Source: DATDRM01 sp035291705 (GTDB taxonomy: Bacteria; Chloroflexota; Anaerolineae; Anaerolineales; UBA4823). Taken from it: a stretch of 13,473 bases of DNA. The translations under genes and the position numbers were made by a program. The DNA lies in assembly GCA_035291705.1 (NCBI GenBank), contig DATDRM010000090.1, positions 1 through 13,473 on the forward strand. Direction: 5' to 3'. Positions within the stretch are counted from its first letter, which is position 1. Each line of letters starts with the position of its first letter. Below are positions 13,457-13,473 of the stretch, piece by piece. The notes beneath the pieces are model-generated. The model did no database searches. It was not told where the DNA came from and was given only the letters and a program-made list of their open reading frames with translations.

Positions 13457-13473
13457 ATGCGTTTTGGTGAATT
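13457..13473 (+). CDS. Possible start of the next gene (cut by the window)
   Basis: An ATG two bases after the Calx-beta gene stop opens MRFGE and runs off the window. The spacing fits a co-transcribed downstream gene, for example another Tad protein, but AGGA directly abuts the ATG and only five codons are visible. It may be a chance ATG. Confidence 0.25.

Overview
The window looks like chromosomal DNA of a Chloroflexota bacterium, most likely class Anaerolineae. This is inferred from gene content, not from a marker phylogeny. The clues are a secreted L,D-transpeptidase-like protein of a type I associate with Anaerolineae, a UbiA/UbiD pair of the kind linked to futalosine-type menaquinone synthesis, a DUF348/G5/3D wall protein next to ksgA, and a TadE protein carrying Calx-beta repeats. 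GC content is moderate, TTG and GTG starts occur, and genes are tightly packed with ATGA stop/start overlaps. No rRNA, tRNA, insertion sequence, CRISPR array or phage gene was seen.

Positions 1-5472 (minus strand) form one long co-directional block. In transcription order it holds a UbiD-family decarboxylase, a complete NitT/TauT-type ABC importer (binding lipoprotein, ATPase, permease), a UbiA prenyltransferase and the start of a secreted L,D-transpeptidase-like protein that leaves the window. UbiA and UbiD homologues are the prenylation and decarboxylation steps of the late futalosine pathway. An importer lodged between them suggests uptake of a quinone precursor or another aromatic acid. 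A 20-bp stem-loop separates the binding protein from the ATPase, and a near-ideal promoter sits so close to ubiA that its transcript would be leaderless.

Positions 5473-7453 (plus strand) start from a divergent promoter region and hold three genes: a roadblock/LC7 protein, a V4R-domain protein and a dolichol-phosphate-mannose-synthase-like glycosyltransferase. The roadblock plus V4R pair recalls the pairing of folds in eukaryotic TRAPP.

Positions 7446-9520 (minus strand) hold a YabE-like DUF348/G5/3D protein followed by ksgA, a synteny shared with Bacillus. ksgA converges on the glycosyltransferase with an 8-bp overlap.

Positions 9634-10616 (plus strand) hold an ECF sigma factor translationally coupled to a short one-TM protein that is probably its membrane partner. 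After a 285-bp regulatory gap comes an 850-residue protein fusing a TadE pseudopilin-like N-terminus to five Calx-beta repeats and a C-terminal beta-rich domain. A further ORF may begin just before the window ends.
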